Part shown: piece after piece, positions 16,408 to 25,185 of the stretch | How positions within the stretch are numbered: the first letter of the stretch is position 1 | Layout: every line of letters begins with the position of its first letter | Assembly (NCBI RefSeq): GCF_024733565.1 | Contig: NZ_JANIOC010000010.1 | Span: forward strand, 1 to 42,913 | Direction of reading: 5' to 3' | Origin: Rossellomorea sp. SC111 | Lineage (GTDB): Bacteria > Bacillota > Bacilli > Bacillales > Bacillaceae_B | DNA: 42,913 nt | Made by a program: the position numbers and the translations under genes | Notes under the pieces: model-generated | The model's input: only the letters and a program-made list of their open reading frames with translations | Databases searched by the model: none | Told to the model about the DNA's origin: nothing

Positions 16408-16607
16408 GTTTTGCAACCTCCCAGTTAACATATTTCACAGTCTGTCCTTAGTATAGCCTATTTTTAAATCGATGTGAACGAAAGTTGGATTTTTTTTCTG
16501 TTTTGTGAAAGTTTGAAGGACGGGAGAGAAAGCGTTTCATATTAATGCCCTATTCCAATAAATGAAGTGAATATCGACCGTTTGTCTTTAATTAAAATAT
16601 CTTATTA

Positions 16608-16636
16608 ACATGTTCGGGTGAACAAGCGCATAGAGT
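16608..16636 (+). promoter_or_regulatory. Candidate sigma-E promoter of prkA
   Basis: ACATGTT (16608-16614) and CATAGAGT (16629-16636) are separated by 14 bp. They fit the sigma-E consensus (about TCATATT, 14 bp, CATACANT) at 5 of 7 and 6 of 7 positions. prkA of B. subtilis is a mother-cell sporulation gene, which agrees. The gene starts 40 bp downstream. Confidence 0.5.
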
Positions 16637-16676
16637 ATATTAATCGTCTCTCATTAAGCGACAGGGGGAGGTCCTT

Positions 16677-18572
16677 ATGGATATTTTAAAAAGAATTGAA
16701 CATTACCGAGAAGAAGAAGAGAAACTGAAATGGGAAGGGACGTTTGCTCAGTATTTAGACCTGCTGAAAGAGAAGCCTTGGATCGGGCAGTCTGCTCATT
16801 CAAGAGTCTTTAATATGATTAAAGATGCCGGAGTCGAGGAGGTCGAGGGGAAACGGAAGTATAAATTCTTCAGCAATCAATTATTTGGCTTAGAAGAGGC
16901 GCTGGAAAGACTCGTTGAAGAATACTTTCATCCTGCTGCGAAACGATTAGACGTGAGAAAAAGGATCTTATTATTGATGGGTCCTGTAAGTGGAGGGAAA
17001 TCGACACTCGTTTCCATGCTGAAACGGGGACTCGAGCAGTATTCACGGTCTGAAAGAGGAGGAGTGTTCTCCATTAAAGGCTGTCCGATGCATGAAGACC
17101 CGCTGCATTTGATCCCTCAGCATTTACGTGAAGATTTCTATGAAGAATATGGCATCCGAATAGAAGGAAATCTCTCTCCGTTGAATACAATGCGTTTGGA
17201 GAAAGAATATCATGGCCGCATTGAAGACGTCCAAGTGGAAAGAGTCTTCTTCTCAGAAGATAAACGTGTTGGAATTGGTACATTCAGTCCATCTGATCCA
17301 AAGTCACAGGATATCGCCGATTTAACAGGAAGCATCGACTTCTCGACAATTGCTGAATTTGGTTCAGAATCGGATCCACGTGCGTACCGGTTTGATGGGG
17401 AGTTAAATAAAGCAAACCGTGGTTTGATGGAATTTCAGGAAATGCTTAAATGTGATGAAAAGTTCTTATGGCACTTATTATCCCTTACCCAGGAAGGGAA
17501 CTTCAAAGCAGGACGGTTTGCCCTGATTTCAGCCGACGAGCTGATTGTGGCTCACACGAATGAAACCGAGTACCGCTCCTTCATTGCGAATAAAAAGAAT
17601 GAAGCCTTACATTCACGTATCATCGTCATGCCGGTTCCGTATAACTTGAAGGTCACCCAGGAAGAGAAAATCTATGAAAAGATGATCAACGAAAGTGATG
17701 TTTCGAACGTCCATGTGGCTCCTCATACATTAAGGGTGGCAGCGATGTTCACGATCCTGACCAGGATGAAGGAACCGAAACGCGGTGACATCGATTTAAT
17801 CAAAAAGATGCGCCTGTATGATGGAGAAAATGTAGAAGGTTTTAATTCTGCCGATGTGGATGAAATGAAGAAGGAATACCAGGATGAAGGAATGAGCGGT
17901 ATCGATCCGCGTTATGTGATCAACCGTATCTCGTCAACCATTATTCGAAAAGAAGTACCAACCATTAACGCGTTAGATGTTCTCAGAGCTTTGAAGGAAG
18001 GGCTGGATCAACATCCATCGATTACCAATGAACTTAGGGAAAAATATTTAAACTTTATCTCCCTTGCCCGGAAAGAGTATGATGATATTGCGAAGAAAGA
18101 AGTCCAGAAAGCCTTTGTGTACTCGTATGAAGAGTCTGCGAAAACACTTATGGATAACTACCTTGATAATGTTGAAGCCTATTGTAACAAAGCAAAGCTT
18201 CATGACCCGTTAACGGGGGAAGAAATCAATCCGGATGAAAAGCTGATGCGTTCCATCGAGGAGCAGATCGGAATTTCTGAAAATGCGAAAAAGGCATTCC
18301 GTGAAGAAATCCTGATCCGTATCTCTGCCTATGCCCGTAAAGGGAAGCGATTCGACTATAATTCACATGACCGTCTGCGTGAAGCCATTCAGAAGAAGCT
18401 ATTCGCTGACTTGAAGGATGTTGTAAAGATTACGACATCATCCAAAACGCCAGACGAACAGCAGCTGAAGAAAGTCAACGAAGTGGTTGCCCGCCTCATC
18501 GATGAACATGGCTACAACTCAACATCCGCCAACGAATTACTGCGATATGTGGGCAGCCTGTTAAACCGTTAA
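16677..18572 (+). CDS. prkA: Serine protein kinase PrkA
   Basis: A 631-aa AAA+ ATPase-type protein kinase/protease involved in sporulation in Bacillus. The N-terminal part contains the Walker A motif GPVSGGKST with Lys108, and a typical ISADELIVAHTNETEYRSF stretch follows the ATPase core. The C-terminal PrkA domain ends with the conserved YNSTSANELLRYVGSLL. Length is standard. The ribosome site is AGGGGGAGG, 4 nt before ATG. In many bacteria prkA is linked to yhbH and spoVR; here yhbH follows after two small genes and spoVR is absent from the window. A terminator follows directly, so prkA is probably transcribed alone. Confidence 0.95.
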   Translation: MDILKRIEHYREEEEKLKWEGTFAQYLDLLKEKPWIGQSAHSRVFNMIKDAGVEEVEGKRKYKFFSNQLFGLEEALERLVEEYFHPAAKRLDVRKRILLLMGPVSGGKSTLVSMLKRGLEQYSRSERGGVFSIKGCPMHEDPLHLIPQHLREDFYEEYGIRIEGNLSPLNTMRLEKEYHGRIEDVQVERVFFSEDKRVGIGTFSPSDPKSQDIADLTGSIDFSTIAEFGSESDPRAYRFDGELNKANRGLMEFQEMLKCDEKFLWHLLSLTQEGNFKAGRFALISADELIVAHTNETEYRSFIANKKNEALHSRIIVMPVPYNLKVTQEEKIYEKMINESDVSNVHVAPHTLRVAAMFTILTRMKEPKRGDIDLIKKMRLYDGENVEGFNSADVDEMKKEYQDEGMSGIDPRYVINRISSTIIRKEVPTINALDVLRALKEGLDQHPSITNELREKYLNFISLARKEYDDIAKKEVQKAFVYSYEESAKTLMDNYLDNVEAYCNKAKLHDPLTGEEINPDEKLMRSIEEQIGISENAKKAFREEILIRISAYARKGKRFDYNSHDRLREAIQKKLFADLKDVVKITTSSKTPDEQQLKKVNEVVARLIDEHGYNSTSANELLRYVGSLLNR

Positions 18573-18582
18573 TAGAAGTGCG

Positions 18583-18615
18583 ATCGGGAGGTGCTGTGCA
18601 TCTCCCGATTTTTTC
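18583..18615 (+). terminator. Terminator after prkA
   Basis: ATCGGGAG pairs with CTCCCGAT around an 11-nt loop and is followed by TTTTTT. Confidence 0.88.
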
Positions 18616-18672
18616 AGGGTTGTTTAAATCTCTCATCTAAAGGGAAAAGTAGTATCCAAGAGGTGAAGAGAT

Positions 18673-18855
18673 ATGAGTAAAAGCAAACACGAATTAGATA
18701 AAAATTATGAACCTGAAAACGGTTCAATGGCACATGATATGGAAGAGATGGAGCAGTTGGGGAAGCAGATGGATAAGCTCAGAACGAATGAAGAATTGAA
18801 AGAGGATAAGAAGCAGCCCGATCCCGTTCAATATAAAGAGAGAGACAAGGAATAG
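18673..18855 (+). CDS. Small acidic hydrophilic protein, paralogue A
   Basis: A 60-aa, highly charged, cysteine-free protein with no membrane segment. The core ENGSMAHDMEEMEQLGKQMD, followed by KLRTNEELK and DPVQY, is shared with the next small gene, so the two are paralogues. The ribosome site is AGAGGTG. It lies between prkA and yhbH, which suggests a sporulation-time or stress role; I do not recognise a named family. The predicted secondary structure is one helix flanked by disordered ends, as for many small spore or stress proteins. Confidence 0.75.
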   Translation: MSKSKHELDKNYEPENGSMAHDMEEMEQLGKQMDKLRTNEELKEDKKQPDPVQYKERDKE

Positions 18856-18884
18856 TTGACAGAAAACTCTGAATACCATAATCT
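18856..18884 (+). promoter_or_regulatory. Promoter for the second small protein
   Basis: A perfect -35 box TTGACA (18856-18861) begins one base after the stop codon of paralogue A. TAATCT at 18879-18884 gives 17-bp spacing; CATAAT at 18877 would give 15. The second copy could thus be expressed independently, by vegetative RNA polymerase. Confidence 0.5.
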
Positions 18885-18930
18885 ATAGATAGAGAGCCGG
18901 ACCCATATCGAATGAAGGTGGGTTGATAGG

Positions 18931-19104
18931 ATGTCTTTTATACCTAAACCTCGGGAAGAAGCGGAACCTCTTAACGGAAGCATGGCCTCCAATATGGAGG
19001 AAGTCATTAAACTGGGAAAGCAAATGGAGAAGTTACGTTCCAGTGGCGAATTAAAGTTGCACAATCGAGTTTCAGACCCGGCTCAATATGAAGAGGATGC
19101 TTAA
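18931..19104 (+). CDS. Small acidic hydrophilic protein, paralogue B
   Basis: A 57-aa protein paralogous to the gene just upstream. Aligned cores are LNGSMASNMEEVIKLGKQME, KLRSSGELK and SDPAQYEE. The N-terminus differs (MSFIPKPREEAEP). AAGGTGG lies 10 nt before the ATG, and a strong terminator follows the stop. It is too short for usual length filters. The shared NGSMA, GKQMxKLR and DPxQY blocks show selection on the protein and not chance similarity. The function is unknown. Confidence 0.75.
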   Translation: MSFIPKPREEAEPLNGSMASNMEEVIKLGKQMEKLRSSGELKLHNRVSDPAQYEEDA

Positions 19105-19133
19105 TCAGGTGATCGTGCCTGATTATTTTTTTT
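19103..19133 (+). terminator. Terminator after paralogue B
   Basis: AATCAGG pairs with CCTGATT around TGATCGTG and is followed by eight T after one A. The stem begins inside the stop codon. The gap 19134-19358 holds only the yhbH leader; I see no confident promoter in it. Confidence 0.85.
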
Positions 19134-19358
19134 GGAATCCGGTCAATCCGGGACAGGCATTACAACCTGTCAGAAAAATAGGCTCGTCCAAATAGAAAAG
19201 AACGGTTAATTGTCGAAATTATTTGTAAATTTATCAATACTTCTGCATAGGATAGAGTAATCCCCGTTTCACTTCATGGGATACGTGCAGTTTAGACAGT
19301 CAACATAGTGTATGCAGGAAAATGAAAAAATGTGAAAAAAATTAAGGAGGGGAATAAT

Positions 19359-20528
19359 TTGAGTCAAATGGATAATCATCAGTTTGTCATTTCCAAGGAA
19401 GATTGGGCCCTCCACCGCAAAGGTCACGATGATCAGCAGAGACATCAAGAAAAAGTACAGGATGCCATCCGCAATAATTTACCAGACTTGATCACAGAAG
19501 AAAACATTGTCATGTCCAATGGTCGAGACGTCGTCAAAATCCCGATTCGTTCGTTAGATGAATATAAAATCCGTTACAACTATGATAAAAATAAACACGT
19601 CGGGCAGGGAGACGGTGAGAGCCAGGTAGGGGACGTCATTGCAAGGGACGGATCGCAACAGCAGCAGGGTCCAGGAAAAGGTCAAGGGGCCGGAGACAAA
19701 GCCGGTGAAGATTATTATGAAGCAGAAGTGTCAATGCTTGAAATCGAAGAAGCCTTATTCAGCCAATTGGAGCTTCCGAACCTGAAGAAGAAAGAGCAGG
19801 ATGTTCAAACCGTCGAGCATATTGAATTCAATGATATCCGTAAAACCGGCCTAATGGGGAATATAGATAAGAAGAAAACGATGATGTCTGCCTTCAAACG
19901 AAATGCCATGAAAGGAGCACCAAGTTTTCATCCGATTTTCACTGAGGATCTGAAGTTCAGAACATGGAATGAAGTATTAAAGCCAGAATCAAAAGCCGTC
20001 GTATTGGCGATGATGGATACGAGTGGCAGTATGGGGGTTTGGGAGAAGTATATGGCAAGAAGCTTCTTCTTCTGGATGACCCGATTCTTGCGCACAAAAT
20101 ATGAAACCGTGGAAATCGAATTCATCGCTCATCATACAGAAGCCAAGGTGGTGTCAGAAGAGCACTTCTTCTCGAAAGGGGAAAGCGGGGGAACGATCTG
20201 CTCATCAGCTTATCGAAAAGCCCTGGAGCTCATCGATGGAAAGTATTCTCCAAGCCGTTACAATATTTATCCTTTCCATTTCTCCGACGGGGATAACCTG
20301 ACGAGTGATAATGTGCGGTGCGTCAAGCTTGTCGAAGAATTGATGAAAGTGTCCAGCATGTTCGGATATGGGGAAGTGAATCAGTATAATCGTCATTCCA
20401 CGTTAATGTCAGCCTATAAAAATATTAAAAACGACGATTTCCGCTATTACATCCTTAAGCAAAAAGCCGATGTATTCCATGCCATGAAGAGTTTCTTCCA
20501 CAATGAGCAGGAAAAGGCATTCGCGTGA
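19359..20528 (+). CDS. yhbH: YhbH, DUF444 / von Willebrand-like sporulation protein
   Basis: A 389-aa protein of the YeaH/YhbH family that accompanies PrkA. The N-terminal [20 protein letters not shown] and [20 protein letters not shown] are family hallmarks, followed by a Gln/Gly-rich linker. The C-terminal VWA-like domain has the metal-site motif DTSGSMG at residues 220-226. The start is taken as TTG at 19359 because AAGGAGGGG lies 7 nt upstream; an upstream in-frame GTG at 19332 and a downstream ATG at 19368 are poorly placed. In B. subtilis yhbH belongs to the sporulation program. Its biochemical role is unknown. Confidence 0.92.
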   Translation: MSQMDNHQFVISKEDWALHRKGHDDQQRHQEKVQDAIRNNLPDLITEENIVMSNGRDVVKIPIRSLDEYKIRYNYDKNKHVGQGDGESQVGDVIARDGSQQQQGPGKGQGAGDKAGEDYYEAEVSMLEIEEALFSQLELPNLKKKEQDVQTVEHIEFNDIRKTGLMGNIDKKKTMMSAFKRNAMKGAPSFHPIFTEDLKFRTWNEVLKPESKAVVLAMMDTSGSMGVWEKYMARSFFFWMTRFLRTKYETVEIEFIAHHTEAKVVSEEHFFSKGESGGTICSSAYRKALELIDGKYSPSRYNIYPFHFSDGDNLTSDNVRCVKLVEELMKVSSMFGYGEVNQYNRHSTLMSAYKNIKNDDFRYYILKQKADVFHAMKSFFHNEQEKAFA

Positions 20529-20529
20529 G

Positions 20530-20556
20530 AAAAACCAGCCGACGAGGCTGGTTTTT
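20530..20556 (+). terminator. Terminator after yhbH
   Basis: AAAAACCAGCC pairs with GGCTGGTTTTT around GACGA. It starts two bases after the stop and is bidirectional in form. Confidence 0.9.
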
Positions 20557-20668
20557 CAATGTCATCTATTTATCTCGTTACATATGAAATCATTAGGTTA
20601 TTCTGTATCTAAAGTGCTAGAATATAGAAAGGCACTTTAAAAACATTCTATAAACGGTGAGGGTTGTC

Positions 20669-21160
20669 ATGACAAGTGAAAGTCAAGAAATTAAGCAGCT
20701 AAAGCAGGAAGTTAATGAATTGAAAGAACAGCTGGTTCAATCAGAGCAGCTCATCATGGAGATTTCAGCACCGATTATTCCATCCATCATCCCTGAAACC
20801 ATCCTGATCCCCATTACGGGAAGGCTGAGTTCGGAACGCTTTGAAAGGATCATTACAAAGATATTGGACGTTTCTTATGGAGAAGACATTAACACCATCA
20901 TTGTCGATTTCTCAGCGATATCAGAGAAGGAAATCGGTGAAATTGATATTTTCGGTGCGTATATTGATAACATGGCAAAGGCCATCGGGTTAATGGGAAT
21001 CGAAACTCTTTTTGTCGGATTCACTCCTTCTCTCACTCAAATCATGATCAATTCAGGAGTGAGGGAGCTTCAAGGGATCAAAACCTTCCTGACATTCCGG
21101 ACAGCACTGCAATATTTGATGAGGGAAAAAGACATGGAATTCCAAAAAGCCAACCAATAA
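20669..21160 (+). CDS. STAS-domain protein, RsbR/RsbS-like
   Basis: A 163-aa protein. The first 35 residues form a coiled coil (EIKQLKQEVNELKEQLVQSE), followed by SAPIIPSIIPETILIPITGRL, the lead-in typical of RsbR-type C-terminal STAS domains, and a complete STAS fold with DVSYGEDINTIIVDFSAIS. RsbR paralogues in stressosomes carry a larger N-terminal sensor; here only a coiled coil replaces it. It probably participates in partner-switching or general stress signalling, but no kinase or phosphatase partner is adjacent. The ATG at 20669 follows GGTGAGG. The inverted repeat AAAGTGC / GCACTTT (20611-20638) lies in its promoter region. Confidence 0.82.
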   Translation: MTSESQEIKQLKQEVNELKEQLVQSEQLIMEISAPIIPSIIPETILIPITGRLSSERFERIITKILDVSYGEDINTIIVDFSAISEKEIGEIDIFGAYIDNMAKAIGLMGIETLFVGFTPSLTQIMINSGVRELQGIKTFLTFRTALQYLMREKDMEFQKANQ

Positions 21161-21172
21161 GGTTGGCTTTTG
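21144..21172. terminator. Bidirectional terminator between the STAS gene and rpiA
   Basis: AAAAGCCAACC pairs with GGTTGGCTTTT around AATAA. It has A and T tracts on opposite sides and lies between convergent genes. The STAS stop codon is in its loop. Confidence 0.85.
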
Positions 21173-21184
21173 GACTGGGGGACA

Positions 21185-21871
21185 TCAAGTCAGGTTACTC
21201 TTTGGTGAGACAACCTCCACGCCATCTCGTTTCCCGACAATCATCAGGGTTGTCAAGTTAATGAAAAGACCTGTTTCCACGACACCTAATAATCGTTTTA
21301 ATCGGGAGTGAAGGGAGGCAGGGTCAGCAATGCCCGTGAAATGACAATCCACGATATAGTTACCGTTATCGGATATAAATCGTTCATCGTTTCTTTTTCT
21401 TAGAACCGGGGTACAACCCAATTCAGCGAGTGATTGGCACGTCACTTCCCATCCGAAGGGAATGATCTCAACAGGGAGTGGAAAGGAGCCAAGCTTTGAA
21501 ACCAATTTGGACTCGTCCACGACAATGATGAACTTGTGGGTGAACGTATCAATAAACTTCTCCCTTACCAATGCTCCGCCTCCCCCTTTGATTAAGTTGA
21601 ACATGGCATCCACTTCATCGGCGCCATCAATCGAAATGTCCAACATGTTCACTTCAGCGAAGGTGGTCAATGGAATACCCGCCTTTTTTGCCAGGCGTTC
21701 TGTGTCCACTGAAGAGGGGATTGCCTTGATCTGTAATCCTTGAGAGACAAGGTCCCCCAATTTTTGAATCGTCCAATAAACGGTTGAGCCGGTACCTAAT
21801 CCGACCGTCATTCCGTCTTTTATATATTCGGTTGCTTTTTCACCGGCCAACTTCTTTTCCAGGCTATCCAC
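21185..21871 (-). CDS. rpiA: Ribose-5-phosphate isomerase A
   Basis: A 228-aa enzyme that interconverts ribose 5-phosphate and ribulose 5-phosphate in the pentose phosphate pathway. Signatures are DGMTVGLGTGSTVYW (phosphate-binding loop), SIDGADEVD (catalytic acidic residues) and IKGGGGALVREK (catalytic Lys). The start is taken as the GTG at 21871, with AAAGGGG about 7 nt upstream; the frame is open 14 codons further to an ATG at 21913 that lacks a ribosome site. The gene is divergent from a Gfo/Idh dehydrogenase gene, with starts 84 bp apart. Confidence 0.95.
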   Translation of the reverse strand: MDSLEKKLAGEKATEYIKDGMTVGLGTGSTVYWTIQKLGDLVSQGLQIKAIPSSVDTERLAKKAGIPLTTFAEVNMLDISIDGADEVDAMFNLIKGGGGALVREKFIDTFTHKFIIVVDESKLVSKLGSFPLPVEIIPFGWEVTCQSLAELGCTPVLRKRNDERFISDNGNYIVDCHFTGIADPASLHSRLKRLLGVVETGLFINLTTLMIVGKRDGVEVVSPKSNLT

Positions 21872-21954
21872 TGCATTGCCCCTTTCCAACGTAATTGTCG
21901 TTTTACTTAGCATTCTATACTAGAATAAACATGAATGAAAGAAGGAGAGATCAT

Positions 21955-22944
21955 ATGATTAGATTCGGAATCATCGGAACCAACTGGATTACTGATCGTT
22001 TTATTCAAGCGGCAGGAGAAGTGGACTGTTTCCAATTAGGGGCGGTTTATTCAAGGACGGAAGAGAGGGCAAGATCATATGCTCTGACCCATGGGATCCC
22101 CCGTTATTTTACCGATATAGATGAGATGGCAGATAAAGATCATATCGATGCCGTGTACATAGCCAGCCCAAATTCCTTTCACTGCAGTCAGGCCATCTCT
22201 TTTTTAAGGAAAGGCATTCACGTATTATGTGAGAAGCCGTTAGCTTCGAATGAAAGGGAAGTTCAAGAGATGATTGCTGCTGCAAAGGAAAACGGTGCCA
22301 TACTCATGGAAGCGGTCAGGACCACATTCCTGCCCAACTTTCAGCTGCTTAAAGAGAAGCTGCACACCATCGGGACCATTCGGAAAGTCAATGTCAGCTG
22401 CTGTAAATATTCATCCAGATACGACGCGTATAAAGATGGAACGATCCTGAATGCATTCAATCCCGCATTTTCCAATGGTGCCCTGATGGACTTGGGCGTC
22501 TATTGCATTTATCCCATGGCCGTTTTATTCGGCGAGCCGAAGGAAATAAAGGCAACTGGTATCATGCTGGATTCAGGTGTTGATGGTTCTGGTACAGTCA
22601 TCATGAAATACGAAGAAATGGAAGTGGTGGCCACTTTCTCGAAGATTTCTAATACACTCATTCCGACTGAAATCCAAGGGGAAGCCGGAACCGTTACGAT
22701 CGATCAAATAGGTGAATTCAGTACACTGACGTTTTATTATCATAATGGGGAAAAATGTGTTTATACTCAAAAAGAGGACTTTCCATACATGTATTACGAA
22801 ATAAATGAATTTGTTTCAATCATCAAAAATGGAGGGGAATACGAATCTGCCATTAATTCTTACCAGCATTCTTTAATCAGCTCCAGGGTGATGGATAACG
22901 CCAGAAAGCAGATCGGATTGGTTTTTCCGGCAGATCGGACTTAA
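21955..22944 (+). CDS. Gfo/Idh/MocA-family oxidoreductase, YulF-like
   Basis: A 329-aa NAD(P)-dependent dehydrogenase with N-terminal FGIIGTNWITDRFIQAA, CEKPLASNERE with the family Lys, and ALMDLGVYCIYPMAVLFGEP, where the usual catalytic His position is Tyr-Cys-Ile in this subgroup. It is clearly distinct from the two dehydrogenases near 8-10 kb. The N-terminus resembles B. subtilis YulF as I remember it; this is not verified. The ATG at 21955 follows GAAGGAGAG. A membrane-anchored hydrolase gene follows after about 50 bp without a terminator, so they may be co-transcribed. The substrate is unknown. Confidence 0.85.
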   Translation: MIRFGIIGTNWITDRFIQAAGEVDCFQLGAVYSRTEERARSYALTHGIPRYFTDIDEMADKDHIDAVYIASPNSFHCSQAISFLRKGIHVLCEKPLASNEREVQEMIAAAKENGAILMEAVRTTFLPNFQLLKEKLHTIGTIRKVNVSCCKYSSRYDAYKDGTILNAFNPAFSNGALMDLGVYCIYPMAVLFGEPKEIKATGIMLDSGVDGSGTVIMKYEEMEVVATFSKISNTLIPTEIQGEAGTVTIDQIGEFSTLTFYYHNGEKCVYTQKEDFPYMYYEINEFVSIIKNGGEYESAINSYQHSLISSRVMDNARKQIGLVFPADRT

Positions 22945-22993
22945 CGGTTCAGAAATGATGTCTTACTAAGTAATCATGAAAAGGCGGGTGCAG

Positions 22994-23728
22994 GTGAATA
23001 AGATATTAAAATGGGCAGGGATTGTTTTTCTGGCAGTCATTGTTGTTGGTTTTCTGGGATTTTATATTTGGTCAGAACAAACGTACTCAGCCACGGAGCA
23101 GTTGACGAAGACAGTCCATAAGGATGACCCTTTTATAGAAGAAAAAAATGACTGGCTTATTTTTAAAAGTGAAGATTCAAATGGGAAAGGCGTAATACTT
23201 TATCCCGGAGCAAAGGTGGAAGTGGAGGCTTATGGGTATATCGGTAAGTCTCTATCTGATAAGGGGTACACCGTCGTCATCCCCAAGATGCCGTTTCATA
23301 TCGCTTTTCTCGGCATTAATGAAGCTGAAAAGATCATCAGTGAGTTCGATGAAAACCTTGATTGGTATCTGTCCGGTCACTCATTGGGAGGTGTGGCTGC
23401 GGCATCGTATACCTATGATCATCAAGATGAGGTGAAAGGTGTCATATTCCTGGCGTCCTATCCGACAAATTCAGCGAATTTCTCCAAGAGTGATATACCG
23501 GTCCTTAGCATCTACGCAGAGAATGACGGTCTTACCACAGGGGATGACGTTGAAAAAAGTAAGAAACTGCTGCCGTCTAAAGCGGCCTTCCATAAGATTG
23601 ACGGAGGCAACCATGCAGGATTCGGAGTTTACGGTCCACAAAAAGGTGACAAGAAAGCGAGTATTTCCGTGTGGGAACAGCAGGATGAAATCATACAGGT
23701 GATGGACGATTGGATGAAGGAGAATTAA
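22994..23728 (+). CDS. Membrane-anchored alpha/beta hydrolase
   Basis: A 244-aa protein with an N-terminal signal anchor (about residues 5-24, KWAGIVFLAVIVVGFLGFYI), so the catalytic domain faces outward. The domain begins at GVILYPGAKVEVEAY. The nucleophile elbow GHSLGG contains Ser130; the acid is probably the Asp of YAENDGL, and the base is the His of GGNHAGFG. It resembles the alpha/beta hydrolase_5 group of unknown substrate. AAAGGCGGG suggests the GTG at 22994 as start; an ATG six codons earlier (22976) has no ribosome site. Confidence 0.85.
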   Translation: MNKILKWAGIVFLAVIVVGFLGFYIWSEQTYSATEQLTKTVHKDDPFIEEKNDWLIFKSEDSNGKGVILYPGAKVEVEAYGYIGKSLSDKGYTVVIPKMPFHIAFLGINEAEKIISEFDENLDWYLSGHSLGGVAAASYTYDHQDEVKGVIFLASYPTNSANFSKSDIPVLSIYAENDGLTTGDDVEKSKKLLPSKAAFHKIDGGNHAGFGVYGPQKGDKKASISVWEQQDEIIQVMDDWMKEN

Positions 23729-23738
23729 CCTTTTTAGT

Positions 23739-23769
23739 GCCGCTTGAGTCAAACTCAAGCGGCCTTTTT
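23739..23769 (+). terminator. Terminator after the hydrolase
   Basis: A perfect 11-bp stem, GCCGCTTGAGT with ACTCAAGCGGC, is followed by CTTTTTG. Confidence 0.9.
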
Positions 23770-23834
23770 GATTCCTGAATAAAGGATTATGGACGGAGCA
23801 GGTCGTATATGTCATGGTGAAGGGAGGGAGAGAA

Positions 23835-24137
23835 ATGGAATTTATCTATGTATTAAAGTTGATTCCACGCTTGTATCAAGAAGAAAATTGGACGGCCGGG
23901 GATGAAGAAATTGTGAAACGTCATTTCGAACGGTTGAAAGAATGGACGGACAATGGGACAGTGATCCTTGCTGGCAGGACATTAAATGAAGAGGAAAAGG
24001 CCTTTGGAATCGTAGTGTTTGAAGCAGATGACGAGGAGCAGGCAAAGGCATTCATGAAAGAAGATCCCACTGTGACCGAGGGCATCATGACAGCCGAACT
24101 GTTCCCTTATCGTGTGGCTCTTCTAAGAAAAAATTAA
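23835..24137 (+). CDS. YciI-like protein
   Basis: A 100-aa single-domain protein of the YciI / dimeric alpha-beta barrel fold: EFIYVLKLIPRLYQEENWT, then HFERLKEWTDNGTVILAGRT, and EEQAKAFMKEDPTV, the usual conserved block. Family members are small, often dimeric, and mostly without assigned function. The ATG at 23835 is preceded by GGAGGGAG. It starts a probable three-gene unit with the APH-fold kinase (25 bp gap) and the zinc-ribbon protein. Confidence 0.88.
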   Translation: MEFIYVLKLIPRLYQEENWTAGDEEIVKRHFERLKEWTDNGTVILAGRTLNEEEKAFGIVVFEADDEEQAKAFMKEDPTVTEGIMTAELFPYRVALLRKN

Positions 24138-24162
24138 CATGTCATAGACAAGGAGAGATAGG

Positions 24163-25185
24163 ATGGAAAAGTGGATTCAAGAACTATTTACAGAGGATGT
24201 ATTAAAGAATGCAGCTTCACGTTTCGGCTGTGACACAAGTCACGCGAAGAAGCTTGGTGATTTCGAAAACTATGTGTATGAGGTGCACAGGGGAGAGATT
24301 CCTTATATCCTCCGCCTGACTCACAGTTCCCATCGTTCTAAAGGGGAAGTGGAAGCTGAGTTGCAATGGATCAATTACTTACATAAACATGGGGTGAATG
24401 TTTCACTCGTGAACGATTCAGAAGCAGGAAACCTGGTTGAAGTCCTAAAGACGGGGGATACACATTTCTTTGTGTGTTTATTTGACAAAGCTCCGGGAGC
24501 TCCTGTGAAAATCAATGACCCTTTATTTGATGATGGGCTATTTCACAAATGGGGAAAACTCACAGGACATATGCACAGGGTAACCAAAGGATACAATATG
24601 GATGAACACAGCCGTAAGCGATGGGATTTAGATGACGTGCTGGATTACAGGAAATATTTGACGAGTGATGAAGACAGGGACATCATTAGTAAAGGCAGTC
24701 AAAACAAGGAAACGATCAGGGGATTTAAGGAGACAAGGGAATCGTTTGGACTCATCCATTCGGACATTCATTCGGGTAACTTCTTTTATCACGATGGGGA
24801 TCTCCATGTGTTCGACTTTGATGACAGTACACAATTCTTTTTTGTAAGTGACGTGGCCATCCCGCTATATTATTCGGTGTGGTGGAAGTTCCGGAATGAG
24901 ACCCTCGAAACCCGCAGTAGGTTCGGGGAGAGATTCCTCATCGCGTTTCTTCAAGGATATTTGACGGAGTGTGACATCGATGACGAATGGGTCAAGCGCA
25001 TCCCGCATTTCCTGCTTCTAAGGGATCTGACTCTATACACAGTCTTTCATAAAAAGTGGGACCTTGATAATTTATCTGAGGGAGAGCAGTCATTGTTGTC
25101 CCAAATCAGGGAGAGATTACAGAAGGATGAACCAATCGCCGACCTTGATTATGAGAAAATCCTTCGTGAAGTCCGAACAAGATGA
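24163..25185 (+). CDS. Phosphotransferase of the aminoglycoside phosphotransferase / choline kinase fold
   Basis: A 340-aa kinase-like protein. The N-lobe includes FENYVYEVHRGEIPYILRLT, with a nucleotide-binding region. The catalytic loop HSDIHSGNFF has His199, Asp201 and Asn206, and the metal site is DFDD at 218-221. Proteins of this type phosphorylate small molecules or, like RdoA, proteins. There is no specific evidence for antibiotic resistance. The start has ACAAGGAGAG upstream. The stop codon overlaps the ATG of the next gene (ATGA), a sign of translational coupling. Confidence 0.85.
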   Translation: MEKWIQELFTEDVLKNAASRFGCDTSHAKKLGDFENYVYEVHRGEIPYILRLTHSSHRSKGEVEAELQWINYLHKHGVNVSLVNDSEAGNLVEVLKTGDTHFFVCLFDKAPGAPVKINDPLFDDGLFHKWGKLTGHMHRVTKGYNMDEHSRKRWDLDDVLDYRKYLTSDEDRDIISKGSQNKETIRGFKETRESFGLIHSDIHSGNFFYHDGDLHVFDFDDSTQFFFVSDVAIPLYYSVWWKFRNETLETRSRFGERFLIAFLQGYLTECDIDDEWVKRIPHFLLLRDLTLYTVFHKKWDLDNLSEGEQSLLSQIRERLQKDEPIADLDYEKILREVRTR

